Shown: positions 11,238-23,438, counted from the stretch's first letter. The stretch: DNA of 64,000 nucleotides from Diospyros lotus (GCF_014633365.1 NC_068343.1:30349307-30413306), one strand, 5' to 3'. Numbers and translations are program-made. The notes: generated from the sequence alone by a model not told the origin.

Positions 11238-11752
11238 TGATGCGGTCACCAATCAAGACTCGGCCCAAGGCCGACCCAACTAAACTGGAATAGTATCACC
11301 AAAATAGTAGTGTCATAATGTTATTTTAATACTTCTTAAGTTTTAGAATTCTACTTGATTTAGGATTCTACTTTATATTTCTACTTGATTTAGGATTCTA
11401 TTTCATGTTTCTACTTGATTTAGGATTCTACTTCATGTTTGATTAGAGTTTTATTTTTATTAGGATTCTAGTTAAATTTTATTTAGGATTTATTTCTATT
11501 AGAATTCTAATTAGATTTTGTTTTCCAAATATTAGATGGATTTGGATTAGCCAAATACTATAAATATGCCTAGAATCTAGAGTTTGTAATCAAGTTTTAA
11601 TCAATCAAATTTCAGCAACCTATTTGGGTTTTCTTAGCAAAACAGTATTGTTTTTGCGTCTTCTTGAAAGCCAAGCTTCGGCCATTGAAGTTTGCTCTTT
11701 CAAGTGTTTATTTTGGTGTGTTTTCTTTACACTCGCGCTACACGCTGCGTCA
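11238..11752 (+). repeat. 3' LTR of the non-autonomous Gypsy element
   Basis: 515 bp, differing from the 5' LTR at about five sites (for example near 11259, 11513, 11518, 11675 and 11728). It ends GCGTCA, followed by the duplicated target AAGGG. Confidence 0.93.
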
Positions 11753-13785
11753 AAGGGTGATACTTGGGTTTATGCGCTGAGGTTGTCCCTCTTAAGCAGG
11801 ATTGTGTTATGCCAATGTGTCGATGAGGTTGTCATGCTTTTAGAGAGATTGTGTTTTCTCCGGTTAGGGTTAAGTGCTATATGGGATTCTCTTGGGCTTG
11901 GAAATGTCAAGATATATCGGTTTGTTTTCATAGTCTTGCATATATTCAAGAAAACATTTTTGAACTCTCACTTAGATGATTTAGCATCTAATTTAGACTA
12001 TGTCCCTGGAATATTCAAACGTTCCAGGTGAAAGCAGCGGCACTAAAGGAAATGGCGTTATCGAGATGTAGCTGACAGTGACATAATAGATCTTTTGTAG
12101 TTTTTATTATGTATTTAGCTATAAACATATTATTTTGGTGATGTCATGTTGAACATCGATGGTATGAATTCTATATTATGAATAATGGAATGATGGCTTT
12201 GTATTATCGAGGTTTTGATTCTGCTTCCACTGATGTGATGTTATTACTAGTCTTAACTTATTCCTTTAAATTGATACGCTGAGATAGTAGATCGGGATTG
12301 TCGGGGTTTAAATTATGTTGAGTATATGTTGAATGATTGTTGAAAAAAAAAATATCGTCAAAATTCTTAGTTAACGCACGCTTTGAAAAGTGGGGCATTA
12401 CAACGCGACCCTATTACAGGCCGCTGCGTGCCCATGCGCAGCCAAGCCGTGCCATGCAGGGCCCTGCTATGCAGCCACGCGGTTGCCAACTCTACTTGCC
12501 TTTTTTGCCACCAGAACTTGATTTCCCTTGCCTCCACATTGCTTCTACATCATTTCTCCATTAGGTTCCATGGCCTATATATATATGGTGAAGGTTTGAG
12601 AATATCAAAGAGAGATTTGGAAGATTTTGGTGGTGTGGGTAGGCTTAATTTTATCAAAAAAAGGCTTAAGCGATGACATCAGCGACCCTGGTACGTTACA
12701 AGAGTTAAGGAAAAATATTTAAGGTAAGTTCCTATTGTTAAATTCTCTGAGTTGCAAGTTCCTATCGCTTAATTTTCTAATTTGCAAGTTCATACTTCTA
12801 TTTTAGAAGTCATTTTGCAAGTTATTCCCCTTTTCTAGTAAATTATTTCATGGTTCTCATTTGTACCTACTAAGTCTCAAATAGGGTTTTGTATCACCCT
12901 ATATTTCCTTGGGAATAATGCTTTATTGAGGGCATGCAAGGGTTTGATGTTGCATTGCATGGGTTCTATTCTCTCATGCATGTTGCCCCGAGTCATTGTA
13001 TGTCAATCATATACGATAAGTCATTATAATATGCATAGTAATGATGATGCATATAGCATGTGCATGAAAACGATTTTAAAATGTGTAAAGGCTTCATGAT
13101 GTGGGCAGTGGGCGAGTCCGCAAGATATATCTGTAAAGAAAGCTTCAACTCAAACATGGACTTCGGTCCCATGATTATGTTTTTAAAAGATTGCATATGA
13201 GCATGAACGCATGTTTCATCTTGTTATCATGTGGAGTGATGTATAAAGGTGAGACACGAGTGCCTTAAATGTTGTTCATGATTCCTATTGCCTCTCGATA
13301 CCCATGAATCTTTTGCTCACCTTTCTTTAATTATGCTTGCTAGGCCTTGTGGTTTATATTTGCTTGTATCATTCCAGGTAAAGGTAGCGCTAAAGAGGTT
13401 GGCGAGTCAAGTGAAGATAAAGCAGAGGGGTAGAAGTGTGTGTATAGAGTCGTCTCAACCAAAAGGCCATTCGAGGGGTGTTTTGTGATGTGTAATACTA
13501 AGTTATGTTTTGTTTATGTTCTAGCTTGTGCCCTTGAGAGGATATGGTGTGTATGTGGACCCTAATGTATGTATGTCTATGAGTAAGAATGTATGAGTAT
13601 GACTTCCGTTGTTAATAGCAAAGATTATGTGTGATGCTTCTAATTGGGTTTTTCATATATGCCATCTTTTCTGATGGACCCTTCTCGGATTCCTCGTATG
13701 CGGGGTCTTTGGTGATGGGAACACTATAATTATTAGAGTTTGTTTAAACGAGAAGTTGAGAAAGAAATTAGGGGCATCACAATAA

Positions 13786-13799
13786 TTGGTATTAGAGCA
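13786..13799 (+). other. Primer-binding site of the decayed Gypsy element
   Basis: TTGGTATTAGAGCA follows four bases after an LTR end (GGGGCATCACA). It is a one-mismatch form of the initiator Met tRNA site. Confidence 0.65.
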
Positions 13800-13877
13800 T
13801 GTTTAGAAAGAAATTGAGGTAAATTCAGGGCATCACAGTTTAAATACTGCTCAACATGCCAAGCTTAAGGTAGACTT

Positions 13878-14880
13878 GTGCCTACAAGTAGAGGGACTGA
13901 GGCAATACTAAAGGATCATTTCACCTATTTGGAAGGAGATGTTGCCCTGCTCAAGCGTGTCATGCTGAGCGGACCCTTTGGTGGTGGTGAGGCAACCCTA
14001 AAGTTAAAGGTACCTAAGCCCAAGGCCTTCATAGGAGTGCGAGATTCAAAGGCCCTCAAGACCTTTTTATGGGATATGGAGCAGTACTTTAAGACTGCCT
14101 ACATTCTTGATGGCGAAAATGTGGATATCGCTAACATGTTCCTTGCTGGAGATGCCAAGCTATGGTGGCGAACCAGGGTTGCGGCAGATAGCAAGGACCA
14201 ACCCTAGATCTAGACGTGTGAGGAGTTGAAGGTAGAATTGAAGGCACAGTTCTTGCCTTTACATGGCTCGTGGTTGGCTTGTGAGGCACCAAAAAGGTTG
14301 AGGCAGACCGGGCTAAAGCTAGGACCTAAAAGAGAAGTGTCCAAGAACAAGTTCAAAGGGAAAAGAAGGGACAAAGACCGCAAGTTGAAACAAAGAAGCA
14401 ATTATAAGGGCAAAGGCAAAGTTGTAGTGGGTGATACAAGCAAACCCAAGATAGGTGGGTGCTTTATCTATGATGTGCTGCACAGGGAACGTGATTGTCC
14501 AAGGCAGGAGTGGTTGAATGCTCTGGTTGTTGACAGGAAGCAAGGCCTTAATGGAGATGGTGAGGAGGAGCAGGTTGGGGTGAGCCCTCTCCAAGTGCTA
14601 GTTGGTGTAGTATAAGCCTCTACTCTTGTAGGTGGCTTGATCCATGTATAAATTTTTGTTATTGGAAAAGACTATTGTATGATGGTGGATAATGAAGCCT
14701 CGCACAATTTCATGGTAGGACGAATGGCGATGGTATTAGGGCTGCAGGTCGAGCCGTGTCGGAACCACTTTAAGGTAATGAACTCCGTAACCCATAGTGT
14801 ATTGGGTATGGCTTCACAAGTGGCTATCTCTATCGGTCCATAGAGGGGGGGAGTTATTCTTCATGGTGGTGCAACTTGAT
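13878..14880 (+). pseudogene. Ty3/Gypsy gag-protease remnant
   Basis: 13878-14207 encodes the end of a Gag domain (VPKPKAFIGVRDSKALKTFL; NMFLAGDAKLWWRTRV) and then hits a stop. 14226-14615 continues the basic nucleocapsid part, with a degraded zinc knuckle in which a cysteine is lost (GCFIYDVLHRERDCP). Downstream, a protease-like stretch (VDNEASHNFMVGRMAMVLGL) lacks the glycine of the active-site triad. Coding similarity stops near 14880, where Copia sequence begins. Multiple stops make it non-functional. Confidence 0.75.
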
Positions 14881-14890
14881 GACTTCACGT

Positions 14891-15452
14891 AAGAGGTATT
14901 TTAATTTTTGATGATGCACAACCATGCTTTATTAGACAATCAGTGTTTAACAAGTTCTAGGGCAAGAAAAGAGAGTCTATAAATTGGTAAAATCATTATA
15001 TGACATAAAACAGGTGGCTAAACAATGGCATGAAAAATTTGATAATGCAATGATAACCAATGGATTTAAGATCAATGAGAGTGACAAATGTTTTTATATT
15101 AAAGACATGAGAAATAGTTATGTCATTTTGTGTCTAATATACTCATTATTGGTAGTGATGACGAGGATACACCTAAGAGGTATTTTAATTTTTGATGATG
15201 CACAACCATGCTTTATTAGACAATCAGTGTTTAACAGGTTCTAGGGTAAAAAAAGAGAGTCTATAAATTGGTAAAATTATTATATAACTTAAAACAAGTG
15301 GCTAAACAATGGCATGAAAAATTTGATAATGCAATGATAACCAATGGATTTAAGATCAATAAGCGTGACAAATGTTTTTATATTAAAGACACGAGAAATA
15401 GTTATGTCATTTTGTGTCTGATATACTCTTTATTGGTAGTGATGACAAGATG
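14891..15452 (+). repeat. 284-bp tandem duplication within the Copia RT remnant
   Basis: 'aagaggtattttaatttttg' starts both copies at 14891 and 15175, and similarity runs to 'gtagtgatgac'. The duplication happened after or during decay, since both copies share the degraded catalytic motif. Confidence 0.85.
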
Positions 15453-15900
15453 ATTAAATCTACCAAGAATATGTTGAATTTAAGATTGACAGGAAGGATA
15501 TGTATTCACACTTGTAGATGCAACTGTGGCCTAGAAATCCTCTAAACAAACTGTTATAGCTAGATCCACTATGAATCTAAGTTTATTGCCTTAAACAAAT
15601 GCCATGAAAAGGTAAATGGCTACGCTATTTCTTAGAGGATATTCGAATGTGGCAAAAACTTATGCATCCAATATGTATACATTGTGATAGTCAATCTGCG
15701 ATTGGAAGGGCACAAAGTAACATGTATAATGGTAAGTCTAGACATAATACCATTAGACAACTACTTTCAACTAGAGTGATCTCTATTAACTACAATGAAG
15801 TCAAAGGATAATATTACAGATCCGCTATCCAAAGGGTTAAATAGAGAATTAGTTGAAAAGCCATCAAAGGGAATGAGACTCAAACCCATAAAAGAATAAG
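14891..15900 (+). pseudogene. Ty1/Copia RT-RNase H fragments, partly duplicated
   Basis: Two tandem copies (14891-15174 and 15175 to about 15452, period 284) encode a Copia RT segment (LVKSLYDIKQVAKQWHEKFD; NGFKINESDKCFYIKD). The catalytic YVDD is degraded to sequence read as LIYSLL. About 15430-15895 shows a Copia RNase H tail in shifting frames, including KQTVIARSTM-like, 'IHCDSQSAIGRAQSNMYNG'-like and 'DNITDPLSKGLNRELVEK' stretches. Several stops and frameshifts are present. It is neither the outer Gypsy element nor the Copia element at 25449. Confidence 0.78.
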
Positions 15901-16470
15901 TTGATACAATAGAAACCCAACCTAGTTAACTAGAGATCTCAATATCTAGGTTCAAAGGGACAACCTAATTGTAAAAATTTTATTAGGTCATTGTAGGGGG
16001 TTTATCCTTTTGTCCATTCCTATAATGAAACAATGATACCCGTAAGGAAAAATGATAGCTATATTTGCTTTAATGATTCTTAAATTCAAAAATTTTGAGT
16101 GGAGTAAGCGAGTTACTCCGAATTAAGTAATCACCTATGTGGGAGGGAAATGGGGTCTCTTCAGAGGAGAATTGTATCGGGATCAATTCTTTAGAAACTC
16201 TTGCAGAACTACGCTGATATTCATAGCCAAAATGAACATACTCATGAGAACTAAACAATGTTAGGAAGATTCCTGTGTGATATGTTATCATTTACATAGA
16301 TAGCAAGACAGTTCAAGGACATCATTTCTGTTGAACAATTAGTCAAGTAAACATATTTCATGAGGGAAGATTCAAAGGGTAACACCTACCTATCCTATGC
16401 AAGTTTCAATTCTTGGACACTATCAATGAGTCAAAATATTTTCCTCCATCAATTTTTCACGTAAATATTT
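15901..16470 (+). other. 3' noncoding / LTR-like tail of the Copia fragment
   Basis: Continues directly after the RNase H stop. The text 'gtcattgtagggggtttatc' and the following sequence resemble the untranslated end or LTR start of a Copia element, but no partner LTR or target duplication was found in the window. Confidence 0.35.
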
Positions 16471-17172
16471 TGTGTTCGATTATGTGTTTGATGGTTTGAT
16501 TGTGATTTATTTTTATCTTAAATTCGTACAGGTGGTAGAGTATACGTTCATCTCGAGTTTAATTGTTCTAACTTTCATGGAGAATGTTGCGAAGGTAATG
16601 GTTTGTGTGTTTACCATAGGAATACCCTACGAGAAAGGTCTCTTGGAGGGTAAATTTTTAGGTTTTAACTGAAGGGATCTAATAGACAATTTTGCAAGTA
16701 TATGAAACCGTTCAAATAATAAAGTAATGAATAAGATATCGTTAATATAGAAATTGTATACTAACTACCAAAACTGTGTTAACTCTATTATTATTTAAAA
16801 CTATTTAGAAAAGTTGTAACTAAACTAAACTTAAAGAAAATAGAACTAGTTAATTTAATTTCAACGAATGAAAGAATAACAAGAAAAACTAATACTAATT
16901 AAACACTTGGATATTTTGATTTCACTTCAACCAATTCTATTTAGTTATTTGATTGGTAATCTAATCTTAATTATTATGTAATCGTTGAACAATTCTAAAA
17001 TATTTAATATTTTTTCCCAAATCATACCAAATATATTGATCAATATTTATTATATATTTTCTAATAATAATAATAAATATCAAACAATTCATTACGATCA
17101 ATGGTTATTTAATATAATTTCACACAAGTCAACTTTTTTACTTTTGTTTTAACTATGTTCTTCTGGAGTTTC
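16471..17172. other. AT-rich DNA, nothing recognised
   Basis: No convincing coding or element structure was seen. It is probably old repeat debris. Confidence 0.4.
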
Positions 17173-17794
17173 TGTTAGATATAAGCCTTTAAGACCAATT
17201 CTAGTGACACAAAGGAACTCAATCGTGTAATTCTTTAAATGTTACTTAAATAACAAGTTTATGTTTTATTTAAATTAAACACATATATATATATTCTTTT
17301 GTATAATAAAGAGTGAATACCATTCTTAAGTGTTAAGAATATGCGTGACGGATAATCCACAATTTGTTATACTGTAAATATATTTCTGACCATAGAATTC
17401 CTAACCTGGATATTAGCAACTCACAAAAGCCAGCACATCGTTTTCCTTCTTATTCAGTATGAGATACTGAAAAATAACATTGGTGAGTCACGTGCCATTC
17501 TGTTTGAGATATAGAAGAAAGATGATGGGGTGCTCGTTATAGGAACTAGTTCACTAAACGAAATTATTAACATTTAATCACATTGGTTTTATCTCATAGG
17601 TCAATGATTTAATGTTAACTACGAATGTGTAACTAGTCCTTATGTTGGTCCCTTAATGTATGACCACTCAAGAGGGGGGCTGAATTGAGTGATTTAAAAA
17701 CTTTTTGAACTTCGCCCAATTTACTTTATTTCTTAAGAAAATTAATAATAAAAGATATTTATTGAGTCTTTATGTTATTACACCTTATTGTTTA

Positions 17795-20601
17795 TGTAAC
17801 GCCCCATTTTTCAAGTGCGTTATAATTCAGGATAATTCTGGGATAATTTTTTTTATACTACTAAAACTAAGACTAAATCACATTATTACTTTTATCCATC
17901 TCAAAATTTTCATTCATTTATCTCCAAGGAGAATCATTGTAAACATTAAATGTGGAAGCTAGAATTGGACCTAATATCATAACATTAATCATAAATCAGC
18001 TCTTACATCACGGGAACATAAATTTCTCAACATGACTTAATACATAACATAAGTTCTCAACTAACATTAACCCTAAATAGGGTTCTACATCATCATTTCT
18101 CAAACGTTCAGAATTCAAAGTAGTAGAACTTAAATACATGAGCTACATAACATACATTCAACTGATCATATCACTCATCATGCACTTTGCTAAGTGCCAT
18201 TACATGCCTCATTCATCCTCGTTTCTGCTACAATTTTCATTTGGAACGTTTGAATATTCTAGGGGCAAAACCCAAGTTAGATGATGAATCATCTAAGTAA
18301 GGGAACAAAACATTTAATGCTCATGTATGTATGCAATGCACATAACATCATAACTCTCATGTTTGGGTCGACTGCACCTTAAGATTACCCATCATTTTTC
18401 CAGTCTCCCTGTTAGACCGAGGTGTATGGATGCACCATTGGAAAAGTAACGGAGCCAGTACCTAATCCCGAACCCATGTAACGTATGACCGTGAATCTCA
18501 TCATACTCATATGCATATTTCATAAATTAAACATGTAAATGCAATCTACATGACATACTCACATCAAGGCATGACAACATGATAAAATCATTTAAGTAAA
18601 ATCAGGTTTTGGATCGAACCACTTACAAACCAAGTATTTTCATAAAGCTAAATTCAGTTGGAAAGTACCACTTACCTTGTAAAAAGACAATTTTGCCCCT
18701 AACATAATTTTATCTCAAAATTCGCGTCGGACTTCCAATCATACTCAATTATGAACCTTGACGTATCATGGACATCATAATTACTTAAGAAAATCAGATT
18801 TATAATTTTCTCTAATTTTCCTAATTTCTCCAATTTTCTCTTATTATTTACTCCATATTATGAAATAAGTAGCTTCTCATAAAATTTTCTCAATTTCTCT
18901 TCACAATAATTCCTAAAATAATATTCCTAAGCTCCATAAATTTCCTTATAATTTTCAGAATCCATATTCTATTTATTTCTCATTTTCTTTTTGATTTTCA
19001 AGCATTTATTGTCTCAAAAATTCATAATAAATACCAATTATGCATTTATCTTCCAATTTCATGATCAAAATTCTAAAATATCATTCTCATATTTTTGAAG
19101 ATAACTCATCTTCCCACGTAGTGATTTGGTATTCATTTATATTGCGACAAAGTCTTGATTTGCGCATCCAACAACGCCTTCTATCATAAATTTTCACACA
19201 AACTACTAAACCCAGCTTATAGGATTTTTCTATGAATTTTTTTGGTGTTTTTCTCTCTCTCTCTCTCTATTTTTTTTCTTTCTCTTTTTCAAATCTCTTT
19301 CTCACTCTCAAATCTTTCTTTCAAACTTTCTCCTTCTAATTTAAGTTCTCAAACCTTTCAAGTTTTCTCTATTTATAGGAAGTTGAATTAAGCTTAACAT
19401 AATTATAGTGTCCCACTATATTTAATTATTTTATCACATTTCTTAATTATTTTTCACTAAATCTAACTAGAAATCTTTAATTATTTATCCACACCTTACT
19501 TTATCTCCCACATTTCTCAATTATTTCACCAATTATCTTTGATTATTTGTCCACACATTACTTTGTCTCTCACATTTCTCAATTATTTCACTCATCATCT
19601 TTAATTATTTTGTTATATTTCTTAATTATTTTCCACTAAATCTCACTCATAATCTTTAATTATTTGTCCACACCCTACTTTGTCTCCAACATTTCTCAAT
19701 TATTTCATTTATTATCTTTGATTATTTGTCCACACCTTAATTTTTCTCTCACATTTCTCAATTATTTCACCCATCATCTTTAATTATTTTGTCATCTTTC
19801 TTAATTATTTTTCACTAAATCTCACTCATAATTTTTAATTATTTGTCCACACTCTACTTTATCTCCAACATTTCTCAATTATTTCACTCATTATCTTTGA
19901 TTATTTATCCGCACCTTAATTTGTTTCCCACATTTCTCAATTATTTCATCCATCATCTTTAAATATTTTGTCATCTTTCTTAATTATTTTTCATTAAATC
20001 TCACTCATAATCTTTAATTATTTGTCCACACTCTATTTTGTCTCCAATATTTCTCAATTATTTCACTCATTATCTTTGATTATTTGTCCACACCTTAATT
20101 TGTCTCCCACATTTCTCAATTATTTCACCCATCATCTTTAATTATTTTTTCATCTTTTTTAATTATTTTTCACTAAATCTCACTCATAATCTTTAATTAT
20201 TTGTTTACACTCTACTTTGTCTCCCACATTTCTCAATTATTTTACCTACTATCTTAAATTATTTTGTCATCTTAATTATTTTTCATTAAATCTTCTTCTA
20301 AATAGATTATTCTTTTATTTAATTCATTAATTTTAAACCTATTTTCTTAGCCTACTAATTAGCCCATTTACTTAACCTTTTATTTTTTTTCAACTTAACC
20401 TACTAACTCTAAACCCATTTACTTAGTCTTTATTTTTCCAATTTATCCCACTAACTCTAAGCCCATTTACTTAGTCTTTATTTTTCCAACTTAGCCCACT
20501 AACTTTAAACCCATTAATTTTTTTTTTCAATTATAATCTCTAATTGATGTTTAAAATAAAAAAATTAATTATTATCATTCTCAAAAGACTAGGATATTAC
20601 A
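17795..20601 (-). mobile_element. Antisense Ty3/Gypsy solo LTR (2.8 kb)
   Basis: The plus-strand ends are TGTAACGCCCC and GGATATTACA, with a perfect target duplication GTTTA (17790-17794 and 20602-20606). Read on the minus strand its 3' end matches the end of the LTR at 12402 (aacgcac...gaaaa.tggggc.ttaca), and the 'attcaaacgttcca' block is shared with about 12012. There is no gag or pol. It contains five 179-bp repeats. Confidence 0.9.
19400..20290. repeat. 179-bp tandem repeat, about 5 copies, in the Gypsy LTR
   Basis: The block beginning 'ctcactcataatctttaatt' recurs near 19462 (divergent), 19641, 19820, 19999 and 20178, a steady 179-base period. Each unit contains two related halves built on 'catttctcaattatttcac' and 'tttgattatttgtccacac'. 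The array is very AT-rich and non-coding. Confidence 0.85.
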
Positions 20602-21238
20602 GTTTAGATCAAACGAATTACTATTTAATCAATCTTAATATAACATAATCGATTTATTTAATGAGCCTTGCAGAATCGAAATCAACACAATAAATACTAA
20701 GCCAGTAAAAGAAGATGAACACTGCGATATATAGTTCTTCAGTGTATCATAAACACCTAATTCACTCCCCCAAGATCTAATCACCCTTGGGGTTCCACTA
20801 AATCCAATCAATGCCAAGGTTTTCCCTTAGTTTACCTTGGAAACTAGTTCAACATACACGCCTAGATATATACCCAGATCTAGGCAACCAATACAAGTCA
20901 CAAACGAGTTTAAAGATTATAAGATTAGTCCTTACTAGAACAAACCAATCAACAAATGCGAGGGTTACAAAACAGAATTGAATGCAATAAATATACCATT
21001 AGATCTATAAATGCAGCAATAGAGTATTCAACACTTTGATCTTCAACAACAGTGGCTCGTTAGTTGATTATGATTCGAACGTGTGAGCCTTGATTAGTAA
21101 TGGATCTTTGAGAGAGCTTTTTCTTGTTGCTTTGAATGTTCAGAACGACATAAGTGGCTCTCTTGATTTGCATATTAAAGATATATAAAAGGTAGGGCGA
21201 CCTGCATAACGTAAAAGGAAATTAGGCTGCGGAACAAA

Positions 21239-21375
21239 TTAAGTCGACTTAACCTCACGGTGAGTCGACTTATTTCAGAATAAGTAGACTTATTTATTAT
21301 TAAGTCCACTTAGTAGAAAATGCCTCTTAACCGAGTCGACTTAACCAAAATCTGCAAAAAACACACTTTGCTGAG
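21239..21375 (-). promoter_or_regulatory. GTCGAC palindrome cluster in the Copia LTR
   Basis: Several copies and near-copies of the palindrome AAGTCGACTT/GAGTCGACTT lie within about 140 bases. Read in the LTR's own direction they sit just upstream of a TATA-like sequence. The same arrangement occurs at 36424 and 61964. Confidence 0.5.
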
Positions 21376-21993
21376 TTGACTTATCTAAGATTCAATCGAC
21401 TTATTGGTCCAATTTTTGAAAGAAAACATTTAACTTACTTGAAAACTCCTTGCAATATTAATTTCATAGACATATTAATTTTTTATAATATGATATATAT
21501 AAGAAATATTTTTAGAAACATTTAGGAGCCTTAATTTGCATATCCAACCATTAAGCGTTCTTGTAATTCATAAAAAATACTGAAATAAATTTTAGTTACA
21601 CTAAGTTGGCTCAACACCTTAGACATGAGATGACATAAATATATGTGCATTGGTGGATTAGGATATCGAAAATAGTATATGGTTGTTCTAATCAGAGACG
21701 ATCATACGTATATATGTGCCTAGTTCAGTTATGCATGAGATATGTGTGCATCAGACATAGAATCTATCATCTCGAGATGTATGAGGAGGATATCCTATGC
21801 AATCCAGTAATCACTTGACGATAAATCCTTGACCGAGGTAATATGACGGTGGAATGTGTGTTCCATAAAGATTGAGTCATATTAGTCAAGATTAATTTTG
21901 GATTTGGTCATATGTCAAGATTAAGAGATTTGACCTGGTGGCCGTGATCTCATATGTTATCAGGATATAGAATGATAGAGGGATCATGTTACA

Positions 21994-23438
21994 TGGTATC
22001 ATAGTAAAAGGTTCACAATACTCGTTTCACATTAAATTTGGTAACCATGACATACTACTAAATATCACTTATAACATATTGAAACATTCCATCCTGTCTC
22101 ATTTCATGATAACAAATCAATTAAAAACTAGTCAAATATTTAAAAGCTTTAAAAATAATAAGAAATTCTTTGCATAGATAAAGAAAATCTATTCAAATAA
22201 ATTTAAATTGTTAATAATTTAGGCTTCATCAAAACCCTAGTTAAAAAATTTAACTCATAGCATATGTAACGAAATTCATAAAATTAGAAAACAAATAAAT
22301 AAAAATTTTATTCTCCCCACCCAGATCTATTTCTTACAACTTCAACAATCCAGGTCTATTTCTTGTCAATGATTTCTTCTCATTGCTTTTCTTTATCTTC
22401 ATCTTATTCCTTTTATCCCTTGCTTGATTTTGCCTTCACAAAAAAATATTAATATATAACATTAATTTTTTAAAATAATTTTATTAATTACTGTTAGTGT
22501 TGCGTGCCTTAATACTAGATTTGGATGATGTTTAGCGAGCTTGTATTTAATATATTTGTTGTATCTTTATATATATTAATAAAATGTATGTTTATCTTAA
22601 TTCATAAACTCTCGAGTTTAATATATGAATAAGTCCTTAGATCTCCTGTTTGAGAGTCCTATTCTCAAGATGTTGAGAATGTGTGACAAGATTATCTGGT
22701 AACTGGACTTTTTAAATGATTCCTAGTTCTTAGATTCTTCGGATGAGGATTTCGATTAGTCAAGTATGGAATAACTCAGAGTTTACTATGAACCTTGTCC
22801 AATATAAGATACTAATGGGAGAGTGGTATATCACACACCATATGACATGGAGATATCTCTAGTAAATTTGTGGGTGGTTGTTGGGGAACAATCTACTGAA
22901 TGTGACGTTGATGAATGACACAACATTGTAGATAATGGTCATGTCGTCTAAGTTGTAATAGTATAGTTGATTCTTAGACTTGAACCAGAACTGTTGTTTT
23001 GTGTATCGGTGTGCGGGATTTGTTAATGGATAATTGTGAGGTGGAGAGCTTTATCTATGTGGTTCCGTATTGCTGGTAAATGAAGATAAATGTTGAGAAT
23101 AGGATCTGTCACCCTTGTTGTTATTGATGAGGTGAAAATCCAATGTGATCTACTGTTAGTGTAACATGACCGTCCCTGACCAAGATAGATTGATTATTAG
23201 GAAATGTGTTTCCTTAGGTGCCATCTAGTCACTCTAATAAGATCAGACACATAGTTGCTGAGTTTGTGCGTTTATCACTTCATGACTCTCGCTCAGTTGG
23301 GATGTTAGATGATGAAAGGATTATAGCAAATGATAATCGTCAACTATAATAAGTTTATTTGAAGTAAAATTTCACTGTCACCTATATTGTATTGAATCGC
23401 TACTAGGCATTATTTAGAAACTATCGAATCATCACCAG
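21994..23438. other. AT-rich Copia-like debris, no gene
   Basis: Sequence after the possible primer site at 21994 is heavily decayed with no readable gag. At 22492 a TGTTAGTGTTGCG start, with following text resembling the LTR at 17173, suggests a second related LTR fragment. Its end could not be fixed. Confidence 0.3.

Larger units (their letters stand above)
8338..11752 (+). mobile_element. Young non-autonomous Ty3/Gypsy LTR retrotransposon
   Basis: A complete 3.4-kb element with 515-bp LTRs (8338-8852 and 11238-11752), both starting TGATGCGGTC and ending GCTGCGTCA. A perfect target duplication AAGGG lies at 8333-8337 and 11753-11757. I count five substitutions between the LTRs (about 99% identity), so insertion was recent. 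The primer-binding site TGGTATCAGAGC is at 8855-8866 and a purine-rich tract precedes the 3' LTR. The interior holds one ORF (8885-11230) with gag, protease and an integrase C-terminal tail. Reverse transcriptase, RNase H and the integrase core are absent, so it would need enzymes from a related element. Confidence 0.93.
5717..12402 (+). mobile_element. Ty3/Gypsy solo LTR, itself interrupted
   Basis: It starts TGTAAAACC (5717) and ends GGGGCATTACA (12402). Flanks ACGCA (5712-5716) and ACGCG (12403-12407) are a near-perfect duplication, and the sequence on both sides belongs to the LTR of the outer element. Without the nested insertion (8338-11757) the LTR is about 3.27 kb. Its 3' end matches the reverse complement of the solo LTR at 17795-20601. 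It carries a TATA-like 'ctataaataacc' in each copy of a 328-bp duplication. Confidence 0.78.
5217..14890 (+). mobile_element. Decayed Ty3/Gypsy element hosting the 5-14 kb nest
   Basis: The outermost element of this nest. Its 5' LTR starts near 5217-5231 with sequence like the start of the LTR at 28486 ('ctctaaattttaa', then 'gtatttgaggtaattattgaata'). It is interrupted at 5717-12407 by a solo LTR and resumes to end GGGGCATCACA at 13781. A primer-binding site (TTGGTATTAGAGCA, 13786-13799) and gag/protease remains follow. The element is lost near 14890, where unrelated Copia fragments begin; no RT, integrase or 3' LTR survives. The exact left end is unclear. Confidence 0.65.
17643..21616 (-). 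mobile_element. Antisense Ty1/Copia solo LTR, itself interrupted
   Basis: The plus strand starts TGTTGGTCCC and ends GGCTCAACA. The target duplication CCTTA is perfect (17638-17642 and 21617-21621). It is a relative of the LTRs at 23439-24648 and 25449-26789, in reverse orientation. A Gypsy LTR is nested at 17795-20601. The remaining LTR is about 1.16 kb and contains GTCGAC-type palindromes (21239-21375) just upstream, in its own sense, of a TATA-like stretch near 21178-21188. Confidence 0.88.
17173..21993 (+). mobile_element. Possible Copia LTR interrupted by two nested LTRs
   Basis: It starts TGTTAGATATAAGCC and could end at GTTACA (21993), directly followed by TGGTATCATAG, a plausible primer-binding site. 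Removing the nested 17643-21616 element and its duplicated target leaves about 840 bp, a normal Copia LTR size. No target duplication or partner LTR was found, and the following 500 bases show no clear gag, so this is tentative. Confidence 0.4.

Noticed and set aside
11624..12031. A 135-codon plus-strand ORF at the 3' LTR of the non-autonomous element
   Set aside because: It runs from the LTR into flanking LTR sequence of a different element. A matching start also occurs at 8724 in the 5' LTR, so it is an LTR artefact.
12383..12676. A small plus-strand ORF near 12.4-12.7 kb
   Set aside because: It spans the junction of two Gypsy LTRs at 12402 and has no recognisable domain.
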